Under the pieces are notes generated by a model. It was given only the letters and a program-made list of their open reading frames with translations. It was not told the origin of the DNA and ran no database searches. This document shows positions 7,659 to 17,449 of a stretch of DNA of 64,000 nt, one piece after another. Position numbers and translations under genes: made by a program. The stretch spans positions 1-64,000 of the forward strand of contig CAUASB010000005.1 of assembly GCA_958431815.1 (NCBI GenBank). Reading direction: 5' to 3'. The stretch's first letter is position 1. Each line of letters begins with the position of its first letter. The stretch comes from an uncultured Eggerthella sp. (GTDB taxonomy: Bacteria > Actinomycetota > Coriobacteriia > Coriobacteriales > Eggerthellaceae).

Positions 7659-9692
7659 ATGATTTTACAGCTTGAACACATCACCAAATCTTTCGGTTCC
7701 CGCGTGCTTTTCTCGGACGTAACGTTTCGTTTGGAGGAATACGACCGCCTTGCCTTGGTTGGTCCGAACGGTGCGGGAAAAACCACCATGCTCAACATCA
7801 TCACCGGCAAGGAAGATGCCGATGAAGGGCGCATCGTGCTTGCGAAAGGCGCGAAGATCGGCTATTTGGAGCAGGAAGCCATCGAAATGGGGGAGAACAC
7901 CATTTTCGAAGAGGTGCTTTCCGCCCAGCACGAGATCCTGAACCAGGAGCGCTACATGCGCGAGCTGGAGTCTTCTTTGGGCGAAAATCCTTCCGAGCAG
8001 AAGCTGGCTTCATACGGTCGTGCCCGCGACCAGTACGAGGCCATGGGCGGCTACCTGCTCGAATCGCGCGTTCGTTCGGTGTTGTTCGGCCTGGGGTTCG
8101 GCGAAGACGACATGGAGCGCATGACCACTGACTTTTCCGGCGGTTGGCAGATGCGCATTGCCTTGGCAAAGCTTCTGACCCGCAACCCCGAGGTTCTGCT
8201 GCTTGACGAGCCGACCAACCACCTTGACCTTGAGAGCGTCAAATGGCTTGAAGGCTTTCTGCGCAGCTACACGGGCAGCGTTATCGTGGTAAGCCACGAC
8301 CGTGAGTTTTTGGACAACATGGTAGATCGCGTGGCCGAAATCGACCTTGGTCACGTGCAGCTGTACAAGGGCAACTATTCCGATTACCTGACCCAGCGCG
8401 AAGAGCGCATTGCCCTTCTGAGGGAGCAAGCTCAGAAGCAGAAAGAGGAAATTGCCCACATGGAGGCGTTCATCGAGCGTTTCCGCTACAAGGCAACGAA
8501 GGCCAAGCAGGTTCAAGACCGCGTGCGCAAGCTGGAGAAGATGGAGATCATCCAGGTTCCCCCTGAGCGTAAAAGCGTGCACTTCAACTTCCAGCAGCCG
8601 CCCCGTACGGGCGATTTAGTGGTGGAAACCAAGGGCCTGTGCAAGTCGTTCGGCTCGAAAACGGTATATGACGGGCTCGACCTTTCCATATACCGCGGTG
8701 AAAAGGTGGCTTTGGTTGGCCCCAATGGTGCCGGTAAGTCGACCTTGCTGAAGATGATCGCCGGGGTATTGCAGCCCGATGCGGGCACTATCAAGTACGG
8801 CGCCCATGTGAGCAAAACCTATTTCGCGCAGCATCAATTGGAAGAGCTGCATCCTGGCAATACCGTGTTCGAGGAACTCGACGGTGCGGCGCCTGGCTGG
8901 AGCATTTCACAGGTGCGTACCCTTTTGGGCGCGTTCTTGTTCCAGGACGATGCGGTGGATAAGAAGGTATCGGTACTCTCCGGCGGTGAGAAGTGCCGTT
9001 TGGCTTTAGCGAAGATGCTGGTGGCGCCACGTCCCTTGCTGTGCCTGGACGAGCCTACGAATCATCTTGATATTGCCAGCGCCGATATTTTGGAGCAGGC
9101 CCTGAAGCAATTTGAGGGCACTATTCTGCTCATCACGCACGATAGGCATCTGATCCGTTCGGTGGCCAACCGCATCATCGAGGTTAAGCCAGGTCAGGTT
9201 ACCTCCTATGCTGGCGATTACGAGTACTACCTGTACAAAACCGGGCAGGAGGACAGCCGCAGCGCCGTTGATGGCGCCAAGGTGCACTCTGCCAAGGCTG
9301 CCCCCGCTGCCGCTTCTTCGGCTGCTTTCGCCAAGGCATTCCCGAAGGAGGGCAAGGCAAAGGCTCCCATGACGGCTCCGCGTGGCTCTGCTCCGAAGAC
9401 GAAGGAGCAGAAGCGCGCCGAGGCAGAGGCGCGCAACCGTGCCTATGCGGCATTGAAGAACCAGCGCAAGCGCGTGAAGGAACTCGACAAGATCATCGAG
9501 CGCGAAACGGCGCGCATGGAAGAGATCATGGCGCTTTTGGCCGACCCCGATTTCTATACGAACGAGGATTCTTCGAGCAACGTGATTGCCGAGCATGCCA
9601 AGCTCAAGCAGTCGCTTTCCGCCCATGAGGAAGAATGGATCATGCTTTCCGAGGAAATCGAGGAAGAGATGAACAAGGGGCGCGATGCGTAA
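7659..9692 (+). CDS. ABC-F family ATPase (ribosome-associated)
   Basis: The 677-residue protein has two ABC ATPase domains and no membrane segments, so it is not a transporter. Walker A motifs are GPNGAGKTT (35-43) and a second GPNGAGKST in the middle. Walker B motifs are [11 protein letters not shown] and [11 protein letters not shown]. The linker between domains contains the charged [20 protein letters not shown] helix typical of ABC-F. The C-terminal part is a low-complexity Ala/Lys linker and then a charged coiled coil ([17 protein letters not shown]). Family members act on ribosomes (translation factors or antibiotic protection); the exact role here is unknown. A TAGAAT box lies only about 8 bases before the start, so the leader may be very short. 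Confidence 0.9.
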   Translation: MILQLEHITKSFGSRVLFSDVTFRLEEYDRLALVGPNGAGKTTMLNIITGKEDADEGRIVLAKGAKIGYLEQEAIEMGENTIFEEVLSAQHEILNQERYMRELESSLGENPSEQKLASYGRARDQYEAMGGYLLESRVRSVLFGLGFGEDDMERMTTDFSGGWQMRIALAKLLTRNPEVLLLDEPTNHLDLESVKWLEGFLRSYTGSVIVVSHDREFLDNMVDRVAEIDLGHVQLYKGNYSDYLTQREERIALLREQAQKQKEEIAHMEAFIERFRYKATKAKQVQDRVRKLEKMEIIQVPPERKSVHFNFQQPPRTGDLVVETKGLCKSFGSKTVYDGLDLSIYRGEKVALVGPNGAGKSTLLKMIAGVLQPDAGTIKYGAHVSKTYFAQHQLEELHPGNTVFEELDGAAPGWSISQVRTLLGAFLFQDDAVDKKVSVLSGGEKCRLALAKMLVAPRPLLCLDEPTNHLDIASADILEQALKQFEGTILLITHDRHLIRSVANRIIEVKPGQVTSYAGDYEYYLYKTGQEDSRSAVDGAKVHSAKAAPAAASSAAFAKAFPKEGKAKAPMTAPRGSAPKTKEQKRAEAEARNRAYAALKNQRKRVKELDKIIERETARMEEIMALLADPDFYTNEDSSSNVIAEHAKLKQSLSAHEEEWIMLSEEIEEEMNKGRDA

Positions 9693-10168
9693 TGGCGCTT
9701 GACTTGCATGTGGTGCTTTTCGAGCCGGAGATCCCCCAGAATGCGGGCAACATCGCCCGCACGTGCGCGTGCACGGGGGCAACGCTGCATTTGGTGGAGC
9801 CGATGGGCTTTCGTTACACGCAGCGTAATCTTGCCCGCGCCGGTCTTGATTATTGGGACAAGGTGAACATCGAGCGCCATGCCAGCGTGGAGCAGTTCCT
9901 TGAGCAGCACGAGGGAAAACGCATGCTGTTCTTCACGGGCAATACCGATCATTCGTTTTACGACCGCGACTTGAGCGATGCTGGTGAGCTGTACCTGATT
10001 TTCGGCAGGGAAAGCCGTGGCATCGATTCTGAGGTACTGAAGGCGCATGCCGATGCGTGCGTGCGTCTTCCCATGCGCGAGAGCCTGCGTTCTTTGAACC
10101 TTTCCAACGCGGTTGCCATCGGCGTGTACGAGGTTTTGCGCCAGAACGCATTCGAGGCGCTTGTGTAG
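9692..10168 (+). CDS. trmL: tRNA (cytidine/uridine-34 2'-O)-methyltransferase, SPOUT family
   Basis: The 158-residue protein is a minimal SPOUT methyltransferase. It begins with LHVVLFEPEIPQNAGNIART, the TrmL signature, followed by LHLVEPMGF. The C-terminal knot residues are LIFGRESRGI and RLPMRESLRSLNLSNAVAI. The family 2'-O-methylates the wobble base of tRNA-Leu. The ATG overlaps the stop of the ABC-F gene by one base (TAATG), so the two are coupled. Confidence 0.93.
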   Translation: MALDLHVVLFEPEIPQNAGNIARTCACTGATLHLVEPMGFRYTQRNLARAGLDYWDKVNIERHASVEQFLEQHEGKRMLFFTGNTDHSFYDRDLSDAGELYLIFGRESRGIDSEVLKAHADACVRLPMRESLRSLNLSNAVAIGVYEVLRQNAFEALV

Positions 10169-10170
10169 AC

Positions 10171-10962
10171 ATGTCGTACCGTGTTCGCATAGAGAGCTTC
10201 GAAGGTCCCTTCGACTTGCTTCTGTATCTGGTAAGTCGCCAGAAGGTGAGCATTGGATCGATTTCCCTGTCTGAAATCACTGATCAGTACCTGGCGGAAG
10301 TGGAGCGCATGCGCAACGTCGACTTGGACGTGGCGAGCGACTTTCTGCTGGTGGCATCGACGCTCCTTGAGATAAAGGCGGCAAGCCTTATCCCGCACGA
10401 GGAAGCAGAAGACGTCCCCGAAGAATACGAGGAAATGTCTGCCGGCCAGATGCGCGACGCTTTGGTTGAGCATTTGCTGGAATACAAGAAGTTCAAGAAC
10501 GCTGCCGCTGCCTTGCAGGGCCGTTTTGAAGCGGAGTCCAGGGTGCACACACGTCCCTTCGGGCCTGACCGATCGTTTTTGACGATGGTGCCCGACTACT
10601 TGGAGGGCGTGAAGATCGAGCGCTTGGGTGAGCTGTGTGCAGGATGTATTGCACGACGCGATGTGTTCCTGCTCGAATCCGAACATATCGCGGCGAAGGT
10701 TATACCTGTCGAAACGCAGGTACGCACGGTGTTCGATCGCGTGTGCGCCAATGGAAGTGCGCGATTCTCCGATTTCGTTTCGGCTGATGACAGTCCCCAT
10801 CTGATTGTGGTCACCTTCTTGGCGATGCTTGAGCTGTATAAGCGCAACATGGTGAGCTTAAAGCAGGACGATTTGTTCGGCGATATCGCCATCAGCTATG
10901 TTGAAGGGGCGAACGCCCAGATTCTCGACGACAGTGAATTCGATTCGGCAGGGGAGGCCTGA
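10171..10962 (+). CDS. scpA: Segregation and condensation protein A
   Basis: The 263-residue kleisin subunit starts MSYRVRIESFEGPFDLLLYL, the conserved ScpA head. It bridges the SMC dimer heads with ScpB for chromosome condensation. The ATG at 10171 lies two bases after trmL. Its stop overlaps the scpB start (TGATG), as usual for scpAB pairs. Confidence 0.95.
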   Translation: MSYRVRIESFEGPFDLLLYLVSRQKVSIGSISLSEITDQYLAEVERMRNVDLDVASDFLLVASTLLEIKAASLIPHEEAEDVPEEYEEMSAGQMRDALVEHLLEYKKFKNAAAALQGRFEAESRVHTRPFGPDRSFLTMVPDYLEGVKIERLGELCAGCIARRDVFLLESEHIAAKVIPVETQVRTVFDRVCANGSARFSDFVSADDSPHLIVVTFLAMLELYKRNMVSLKQDDLFGDIAISYVEGANAQILDDSEFDSAGEA

Positions 10963-11759
10963 TGACGCAGGAGGAAAACGGGAACGGCGCAGCAGACGCC
11001 GCTGCGGTACTTGGCGATTCCGATGGCGCATGGCTTACCGGCGCCATTGAGTCGATGCTGTTCGTCACCGACGAGCCGGTGGGCGTGCTGACGTTCGCCG
11101 ATATGCTGCAAACCGATCCAGCAGAGATCCAGGAAGCGTTGGTGCGCTTGCAGCAGGAGCTCGAACGGGAAAATCGCGGCATTCAGCTCCGTGAGGTTGC
11201 GGGTGGATGGCGCTTGTACACGCACCCCCGTTACCATGAGCTCATCGAGCGTTATGTCCTTTCGTGGGACACGCGCAAGCTTTCCCAGGCTGCGCTGGAA
11301 ACGCTTGCCGTGGTGGCGTATTGCCAGCCCATCACCCGCAACGGTGTGGCGTCGGTGCGCGGGGTGAGCTCGGACAGTCCCATAAACTCGCTGGTTGAAA
11401 AGGGGCTTTTGCGCGAAGCGGGCACCCAGGATGCACCGGGCAACCCGGTTCTGTACGCAACCACCCGCACGTTTTTGGAGAAGTTCGGTCTCCGATCGGT
11501 TCGCGATCTGCCGCCGCTGGAGTCGTTTGCGCCCGATGAGGAAACGCGCGCTTTCATCTCCGAGCGTTTGAACGTTGTGCGTCCGGAAGATGAAACGTAT
11601 TCCTTGGGCGAAGAGCATGACGAGCAAGGCGATGAGCTGCTGCAGCCTGAAACCATGCAGGAGGCAATGCAGACAATGCTTTCCGATGCACTTGCCGCCG
11701 GAGTCGGCGCAGTTGAGAAGATCAATTTCGATGAATTGGTATTCGACGAGGATGAATAG
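10962..11759 (+). CDS. scpB: Segregation and condensation protein B
   Basis: The 265-residue protein carries the paired winged-helix folds of ScpB, visible as AIESMLFVTDEPVG and then ETLAVVAYCQPITR and VRGVSSDSPINSL. The C-terminal 70 residues are acidic and probably flexible. It overlaps scpA by one base. Confidence 0.95.
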   Translation: MTQEENGNGAADAAAVLGDSDGAWLTGAIESMLFVTDEPVGVLTFADMLQTDPAEIQEALVRLQQELERENRGIQLREVAGGWRLYTHPRYHELIERYVLSWDTRKLSQAALETLAVVAYCQPITRNGVASVRGVSSDSPINSLVEKGLLREAGTQDAPGNPVLYATTRTFLEKFGLRSVRDLPPLESFAPDEETRAFISERLNVVRPEDETYSLGEEHDEQGDELLQPETMQEAMQTMLSDALAAGVGAVEKINFDELVFDEDE

Positions 11760-11767
11760 GGGTTTTC

Positions 11768-12511
11768 GTGCAAGACGGTGATCAGGAAGAGCAGGTTCGC
11801 CTGCAGAAGTTCTTGGCGCGCGCCGGCGTTGCCAGCCGCCGTGCCAGCGAGCGCTACATCGTGGAAGGCCGCGTTGCGGTGAACGGGGAAGTGGTAACCG
11901 AGCTGGGCACGAAGGTGCGTCCGGGCATCGACGCGGTAAGCGTCGATGGGGTGCCGATTTGCCAGGCGGCGCAGGCAACGACCCTGATGCTGAACAAGCC
12001 CGCTGGCTACCTTACCTCTATGAAAGACCCGCAAGGCCGTCATTGCGTTGCCGAGCTGGTGCCGACGGATGTGTACCCGGGTTTGTACCCGTTGGGCCGT
12101 CTCGATTACGACACAACGGGCCTGCTTTTGTTTTCCACCGATGGCGAGTTGGGCAACGCGGTGTTGCACCCATCGCATCATGTGGACAAGACGTACCGTG
12201 CTTTGGTGAAGGGCACGCCCGACAAGAAGGCGCTTTCCCGGTTGCGTGCGGGGGTCGAGCTCGAAGACGGCCGCACCCAGCCTGCCAAGGTAGACGTTGT
12301 GGGGCGAAAGGGAAAGAACACCTATTTGGACCTCACCATCCACGAGGGCAAGAAGCGCCAAGTAAAGCGCATGTGCGAAGCGGTGGGCTATCCGGTAATC
12401 AGGTTGCACCGCTCGTCGTTTGGGCCGCTTGAGCTGGGCGATCTTCCCATGGGAAGCTATCGTATCCTTGATGCCGGCGAGGTTGACGCGCTCCGACGTG
12501 CCTCGAAATAG
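11768..12511 (+). CDS. rluB: Pseudouridine synthase of the RsuA/RluB family
   Basis: The 247-residue enzyme has an S4 RNA-binding domain at the N-terminus (RLQKFLARAGVASRRASERY). The catalytic segment YPLGRLDYDTTGLLLFSTDG contains the nucleophile Asp. The C-terminal motif is HEGKKRQVKRMCEAVGYPV. Known relatives modify 23S rRNA near position 2605 or 16S rRNA near 516; the scpA-scpB-rluB order favours RluB. It starts with GTG, 8 bases after scpB. Confidence 0.92.
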   Translation: MQDGDQEEQVRLQKFLARAGVASRRASERYIVEGRVAVNGEVVTELGTKVRPGIDAVSVDGVPICQAAQATTLMLNKPAGYLTSMKDPQGRHCVAELVPTDVYPGLYPLGRLDYDTTGLLLFSTDGELGNAVLHPSHHVDKTYRALVKGTPDKKALSRLRAGVELEDGRTQPAKVDVVGRKGKNTYLDLTIHEGKKRQVKRMCEAVGYPVIRLHRSSFGPLELGDLPMGSYRILDAGEVDALRRASK

Positions 12512-12567
12512 GCGTGGTAGAATCTCATCACGCAAACAAATCGCTATCAGAAACGAGCTAATACGCT

Positions 12568-13692
12568 ATGAAAACGCATTTTCCCTCAGTGGCCGTAATC
12601 GGTCTTGGAGTCATCGGTTCATCGTTCGCGGCAATGTATCGCAACGCATATCCCGATGCGCGCCTTGTGGGTATTGACGTTTCCGCCGAGGCCGTGGGCG
12701 CTGCCTTGGAGCGCGGTTGGATCAGCGAAGGGCACACCTCTTCGGAGAATCTTGCCGAAGTTCTTCCTACCTGCGATTTGGTGATGATTGCCACGCCCGT
12801 GCCCGTTGCCAGCGAGTACTTCCGCGTTATCGCCGATTGCGATTTCAAAGGCGTGGTGACCGATGCCTGCTCCACCAAGAAGATCGTGAGCCAGCAGGCC
12901 CAAGACATTCTTCGTTACCCCGAGAAGTACATTCCCGGCCATCCTATGTCCGGGTCCGAGAAGAGCGGCATCGAAGGGGCGCGTGAGGATATGTTCAAGG
13001 GCGCCCATTGGGTGCTGTGCCCCGACGAGGACACGTCTGCAGAAGATTATGCCAACCTTCACGAAGCGCTTACTGGCATCGGGGCCCGTGTGGTTTCCCT
13101 TCCGCGCGACAAGCACGATGAGGCAGTTGCCATCGTAAGCCACGTTCCGCATTTCGTCGCCTCTTCATTGGTTGAGCTGGCGGTGCGCCATGCCGACGAC
13201 CAGGAAGCGCTGTTCCGTTTGGCGGCGGGCGGTTTCAAGGATTCCACGCGCATTGCGGCGGGATCTCCTGCCCTGTGGACCGGCATCGCCTTCGACAATC
13301 GCGAGGCTATCGTCGAAGGGCTCGATGAGGTGCAGGGAATCTTGCGCGGATATGCCGACACCCTGCGCGAAGGCGATAAAGAGGGCTTCACGAAGCTGCT
13401 TGACAGGGCGGCTCAGGCTCGCAGGTCCATTCCTGCCAAGTGGGTTCCCGCCACCGAGGATTTGCTGGAGGTGCGCATTCCCCTTACCAACCGCCCCGGC
13501 ATTATCGCGGAGGTTACCACCATTGCAAGCCAAGTTGGCTGCAATGTGCAGTCCATCGGCATCGACCACATCACGTCTTCGAGCGCTGTACTCGACATGG
13601 TGCTTACCGACGAAGGTGATATCGGAAAGCTTTCCACCCAGCTTATCAAGGCTGGTTTCAGCATTTCGTTCAACCCTCTTTCTAAGGAGTAG
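12568..13692 (+). CDS. tyrA: Prephenate dehydrogenase with ACT domain
   Basis: The 374-residue enzyme oxidatively decarboxylates prephenate in tyrosine synthesis. The N-terminal NAD site is VAVIGLGVIGSSFA-like (FPSVAVIGLGVIGSSF). The catalytic segment GHPMSGSEKSGIEGA contains the conserved His. Residues from about 300 form an ACT domain (EVRIPLTNRPGIIAEVTTI), the usual site of tyrosine feedback. A TAGAAT box lies at 12518-12523, suggesting a start of transcription inside this run. It leads into aroA, a pairing typical of aromatic amino acid synthesis. Confidence 0.94.
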   Translation: MKTHFPSVAVIGLGVIGSSFAAMYRNAYPDARLVGIDVSAEAVGAALERGWISEGHTSSENLAEVLPTCDLVMIATPVPVASEYFRVIADCDFKGVVTDACSTKKIVSQQAQDILRYPEKYIPGHPMSGSEKSGIEGAREDMFKGAHWVLCPDEDTSAEDYANLHEALTGIGARVVSLPRDKHDEAVAIVSHVPHFVASSLVELAVRHADDQEALFRLAAGGFKDSTRIAAGSPALWTGIAFDNREAIVEGLDEVQGILRGYADTLREGDKEGFTKLLDRAAQARRSIPAKWVPATEDLLEVRIPLTNRPGIIAEVTTIASQVGCNVQSIGIDHITSSSAVLDMVLTDEGDIGKLSTQLIKAGFSISFNPLSKE

Positions 13693-13700
13693 TGGAAGTT

Positions 13701-15023
13701 ATGAGCGCTACGAACACTACGCGAATCGAACCGTTGCCCGCTCCGCTTGACGGAGCTGCCCGCGTTCCCGGCGATAAATCCATTTCCCATCGAGCAGTGC
13801 TTTTCTCTGCCATGGCGGAGGGCACGTCTCGTTTGACGGGCGTGCTTGATTCCGCCGATGTGCGTTCCACCATCGGGGCGGTTTCCGCGCTGGGTGCCAA
13901 GGTCTCCCTTGAGCGCCAGGTTGACGGGACGCTTGCCGGCGGCGTAACCGGGTGGGGCGAAAAGGGCCCCCAACAGCCCGAGGGCCCCATCGACTGCGGC
14001 AATTCGGGCACCACGTCCCGTTTGCTCATGGGCGTTTTGGCACCGTGGCCCATTCGTGTTCAGATCACGGGTGACGAATCGCTGCAGAAGCGCCCGATGC
14101 GCCGTATTATCGCCCCGCTGATGAAGATGGGTGTGCGTTTTGAGCCCGAGGCATGCGAAACGCTGCCGGTAACCGAGGTGGGCACGCCGGAGCTCAAGGC
14201 CATCACTTATGATTCGCCGATGGCATCTGCCCAGCTGAAGACTGCTGTGCTTCTGGCGGGTTTGGGGGCAAAGGGAACCACCACCATCAACGAGCCTGCG
14301 ATCTCGCGCAATCATACCGAATTGATGCTTCCCGAGTTCGGTGTGAAGGTCGATCATGCCTTCCGCCGCGCTTCGGTTGAAGGTCCGGTAACGCTTTCCG
14401 CTTCCGAGGTGGATGTTCCCGGCGATCCCTCTTCGGCGGCATTCCTGATTTGTGCTGCGCTTTTGAAGAAGGGCAGCTCTATCCAGATAGAGAACGTGAG
14501 CCTGAACCCAGGCCGTGTCGGCTTCATTCGCACGCTTGAGCGCATGGGTGCCTCTATCGAGGTGCGCTATCTTACCGCCGAAGGCAAGGAGCCCATCGGC
14601 ATCATCGAGGCCGCCTATACCGACAAGCTGGTCGGGTGCGAGATTCCCTCGCAGCACATTGCTTCCGAAATCGATGAGATTCCCGTGTTGGCGCTGGTTG
14701 CCGCCCATGCGGCGGGTATCACGGTGTTCCGTGGGGTAAGCGAGCTTACCAAGAAGGAATCGAATCGCCTGACCGCCATCATCGAAGGTTTGGGCCAGCT
14801 GGGCGTGAACGCCTGGGCTGAAAACGACGACCTGTATATCGAGGGCGTGCCCGACCTTCAGGTTCCCGAAGGGCTGGTATTCGACTCGCGTAAGGACCAT
14901 CGTCTGGCTATGACCTGGTCGCTTGTGGGTCTGTGCTCCGAGACGTCGGTCGACATCGTCGATTTCGACTGCGTTTCCATCAGCTTCCCCACGTTCCTTG
15001 AATGCTTGAAAGGATTGGCATAG
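13701..15023 (+). CDS. aroA: 3-phosphoshikimate 1-carboxyvinyltransferase (EPSP synthase)
   Basis: The 440-residue enzyme condenses shikimate-3-phosphate with phosphoenolpyruvate. Signature segments are PGDKSISHRAVLFSAMAEG, the GNSGTTSRLLMG loop and RVKESNR-like TKKESNRLTAI, with DHRLAMTWSL near the end. The ATG at 13701 is preferred; a GTG at 13692 that overlaps tyrA is possible and would add three residues. It is coupled closely to tyrA. Confidence 0.95.
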   Translation: MSATNTTRIEPLPAPLDGAARVPGDKSISHRAVLFSAMAEGTSRLTGVLDSADVRSTIGAVSALGAKVSLERQVDGTLAGGVTGWGEKGPQQPEGPIDCGNSGTTSRLLMGVLAPWPIRVQITGDESLQKRPMRRIIAPLMKMGVRFEPEACETLPVTEVGTPELKAITYDSPMASAQLKTAVLLAGLGAKGTTTINEPAISRNHTELMLPEFGVKVDHAFRRASVEGPVTLSASEVDVPGDPSSAAFLICAALLKKGSSIQIENVSLNPGRVGFIRTLERMGASIEVRYLTAEGKEPIGIIEAAYTDKLVGCEIPSQHIASEIDEIPVLALVAAHAAGITVFRGVSELTKKESNRLTAIIEGLGQLGVNAWAENDDLYIEGVPDLQVPEGLVFDSRKDHRLAMTWSLVGLCSETSVDIVDFDCVSISFPTFLECLKGLA

Positions 15024-15701
15024 ATGATCATTGCGATTGACGGCCCTTCTGGGGCAGGCAAGTCAACCGTTGCGAAAGCCGTAGCGAAGGAGCTGGGCTT
15101 TTCCTGCCTGGACACGGGCGCGATGTACCGCGCGGTGGCATGGCGTGCGCTGCACGACGGCGTTTCGCTCGAAGACGCCGAGGCGTTGGGCGCCATTGCC
15201 CATAACTGCACCATCAACTTCCGTCATGAGGCGGGTGATCCGGTGCCGCGAAGGGTGTTCGTCGACGACGTTGAGGTTACCAACGATATCCGTACCGCCG
15301 AAATCGATCGTTCCGTTTCCGCTGTTTCTGCGGTGCCCGCTGTTCGCCAAGCATTGGTAGAGCAGCAGCGCCGTATCGGCATGCAGGGCAATTACGTGGT
15401 GGAAGGCCGCGATATCGGCACCGAGGTGTTCCCGAACGCCGAGGTGAAGGTGTTCCTTACCGCTTCAGCCGAAGAGCGCGCTCATCGTCGCGTGCGCCAA
15501 AATGCCGATCGTGGGGTAGGCTCCATCGACTACCAGGAAGTGCTTGCCGACATCATCCGCAGGGACGAGCTGGATTCCAGCCGCGATACCGCCCCTTTGC
15601 GTCCTGCTGATGATGCCGTTTTGCTTGATTCGTCGAACATGCATGTGGAAGAGGTCATTGCCTCCATTTGCGGTTTGGCACGTGCAAGGATGACGCTGTA
15701 A
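15024..15701 (+). CDS. cmk: Cytidylate kinase
   Basis: The 225-residue kinase phosphorylates CMP and dCMP. The P-loop GPSGAGKST lies at residues 7-15, followed by LDTGAMYRAVAWR, the CMP-binding part, and VVEGRDIGTEVFP, all diagnostic of Cmk. It starts immediately after the aroA stop codon with no gap, and its own stop overlaps the next start. Confidence 0.95.
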   Translation: MIIAIDGPSGAGKSTVAKAVAKELGFSCLDTGAMYRAVAWRALHDGVSLEDAEALGAIAHNCTINFRHEAGDPVPRRVFVDDVEVTNDIRTAEIDRSVSAVSAVPAVRQALVEQQRRIGMQGNYVVEGRDIGTEVFPNAEVKVFLTASAEERAHRRVRQNADRGVGSIDYQEVLADIIRRDELDSSRDTAPLRPADDAVLLDSSNMHVEEVIASICGLARARMTL

Positions 15702-16531
15702 TGGCTTTCAACATGCATGAGGAATACTGGGACCGTCCCTTTTCCGGTAACGACCAGGAAAATCGCATCCCCCACGGGCTTGCGATCTTCCTTTCCGGTC
15801 TGTGCTGCTTTCTGTGCAAGGTGTTGTTCCGTTTCCGCGTAGAAGGCAAGGAAATCGTCGATGCCTTTGCAGGGAAGAAGAGCGGTGCGATTTTGGTTTC
15901 GCCGCATTATTCCTACCTCGATGTGGTGATTATGTTCCTTTCGGTGCGGCCCAAGGGATGGGTGCGCTTGATTGCGCGCGATTCCCTGTTCCGTGCGGGC
16001 AACGGCTTTTTGGGGACGATTATTTCCAGCGTCGGTGCGTTTCCCATCAAGCGCGGCACGGCCGATCGCACGGCCTTGAAGCGTGCCGCCCGCATGCTGA
16101 AGAACGGCGAATGGGTGGGCATCTTCCCTGAAGGCACCAGGCGCGGAAAGGGAAGCGCTGCTCCTGAGCTGCATGGGGGCGCGGCCCTTATCGCCCGTAT
16201 GGGCAAGGCTCCCATCATTCCCCTTGGCCTGGAGAACGTAAGCAAGGTGAAGCAGAAGGGGCAGCGGGTTCGGTTCCCGCGCATCACGGCGCGTTTTGGC
16301 ACGCCAGTGTCGCTTTCCTCGTTCGATTTCCTTCCCAAGGACGAGCGTATGGACGGGTGCTCTTGGTATGTGATGCGCGAGGCGCATGCGCTTACGCGCG
16401 GTTGCGCGCCGCAGGATGTTGACATGCGCGAGCTGTTCCCCGATTCGAAGGATTACACGCAGGTGTTCGCCGAGCATCCTATTCCGACGTTCGATCCTGC
16501 CACACTGCCCGATTACGCTGGCAAGGAGTAG
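15701..16531 (+). CDS. plsC: 1-acyl-sn-glycerol-3-phosphate acyltransferase family protein
   Basis: The 276-residue protein has the PlsC catalytic HX4D motif (SPHYSYLDVV) and the glycerol-phosphate motif FPEGTRRGKG. The hydrophobic stretch near residues 20-45 could anchor it to the inner membrane. It would make phosphatidic acid from lysophosphatidic acid. Its ATG overlaps the cmk stop by one base. A true PlsC role is likely because plsY and gpsA, the preceding steps, lie nearby. Confidence 0.9.
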   Translation: MAFNMHEEYWDRPFSGNDQENRIPHGLAIFLSGLCCFLCKVLFRFRVEGKEIVDAFAGKKSGAILVSPHYSYLDVVIMFLSVRPKGWVRLIARDSLFRAGNGFLGTIISSVGAFPIKRGTADRTALKRAARMLKNGEWVGIFPEGTRRGKGSAAPELHGGAALIARMGKAPIIPLGLENVSKVKQKGQRVRFPRITARFGTPVSLSSFDFLPKDERMDGCSWYVMREAHALTRGCAPQDVDMRELFPDSKDYTQVFAEHPIPTFDPATLPDYAGKE

Positions 16532-16535
16532 AGCC

Positions 16536-17381
16536 ATGGGACGCTTGGAAGTAGTGAAAGCCGCCTACGCAGGAGCCTGTTACGGCGTTCAGCGTGCGCT
16601 TGACATGACGCTCGATGCTGCCGAAAAGGGCGGGTCGGTCTGCACGTTGGGGCCCCTTATCCATAATCCTGGTGTCGTTGCGGAGCTTGAGCAACGGGGC
16701 ATCTGCGTTGCCGATGGCGTTGATGATATTACGGCGGATGGCGTAGTGATCCGTTCTCATGGGGTGGTTCCACAGGTTATCGACGAGATAGAGAAGCGCG
16801 GCTTTTCGGTCATCGATGCTACCTGTCCGCATGTCATGCGTGCGCAGCGTGCCGCTGCCAAGCTTGCCAAGGAAGGCCGCCATGTTTTGGTGGTAGGTGA
16901 AGCGGGGCACCCTGAAGTGGAGGGCATTTCCGCCCATGCCCGCGTTGCCGGCGGCACATGCACCATCGTGGGCTCGCCAGACGATATCCCTGCCGACTTG
17001 TCGGGCAAGGTTGGCGTAGTGGTTCAAACCACTCAATCGCGTCAGCGGTTCGAAGAAGTGCTGGCGGCGCTCGAGGCGTACGATGTCGACCTCGAGGTGA
17101 AGGACACCATCTGCTTTGCCACCACGCAGCGCCAGCTTTCCGCTGTCGAGCTTGCCGAGCGCGTGGATGCCATGGTGGTTATCGGCGGGCGCAATTCCTC
17201 CAACACCACGCGCCTGTACGAGATCTGCGCCGAGCATTGCGCACGTGCTTACCACGTTGAAAGCGCGGAGGAAATCGATCCTGCTTGGTTCGACGAATGC
17301 CGTGTGGTGGGCGTAAGCGCTGGCGCTTCCACGCCCGACAATCAAATCGACAGCGTTGTCGAATACCTAAGCGAACTGTAA
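16536..17381 (+). CDS. ispH: 4-hydroxy-3-methylbut-2-enyl diphosphate reductase
   Basis: The 281-residue iron-sulfur enzyme performs the last step of the MEP isoprenoid pathway. The three cluster cysteines lie in GACYG, DATCPHV and DTICFATTQRQ. Substrate motifs are LIHNPGVV, VIRSHGVV, GHPEVEGI, VVQTTQSR and GGRNSSNTTRL. The last part, VSAGASTPDNQID, is also typical. It sits 4 bases after plsC. The GC-rich dyad around 17393-17415 after its stop lacks a T run. Confidence 0.95.
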   Translation: MGRLEVVKAAYAGACYGVQRALDMTLDAAEKGGSVCTLGPLIHNPGVVAELEQRGICVADGVDDITADGVVIRSHGVVPQVIDEIEKRGFSVIDATCPHVMRAQRAAAKLAKEGRHVLVVGEAGHPEVEGISAHARVAGGTCTIVGSPDDIPADLSGKVGVVVQTTQSRQRFEEVLAALEAYDVDLEVKDTICFATTQRQLSAVELAERVDAMVVIGGRNSSNTTRLYEICAEHCARAYHVESAEEIDPAWFDECRVVGVSAGASTPDNQIDSVVEYLSEL

Positions 17382-17449
17382 CGGGTGCCCAGCGTGCAGC
17401 CTTAAGGGGCTGTGCGTGCGGTATGCCGTCGTGATAGAGAGTTACCGTA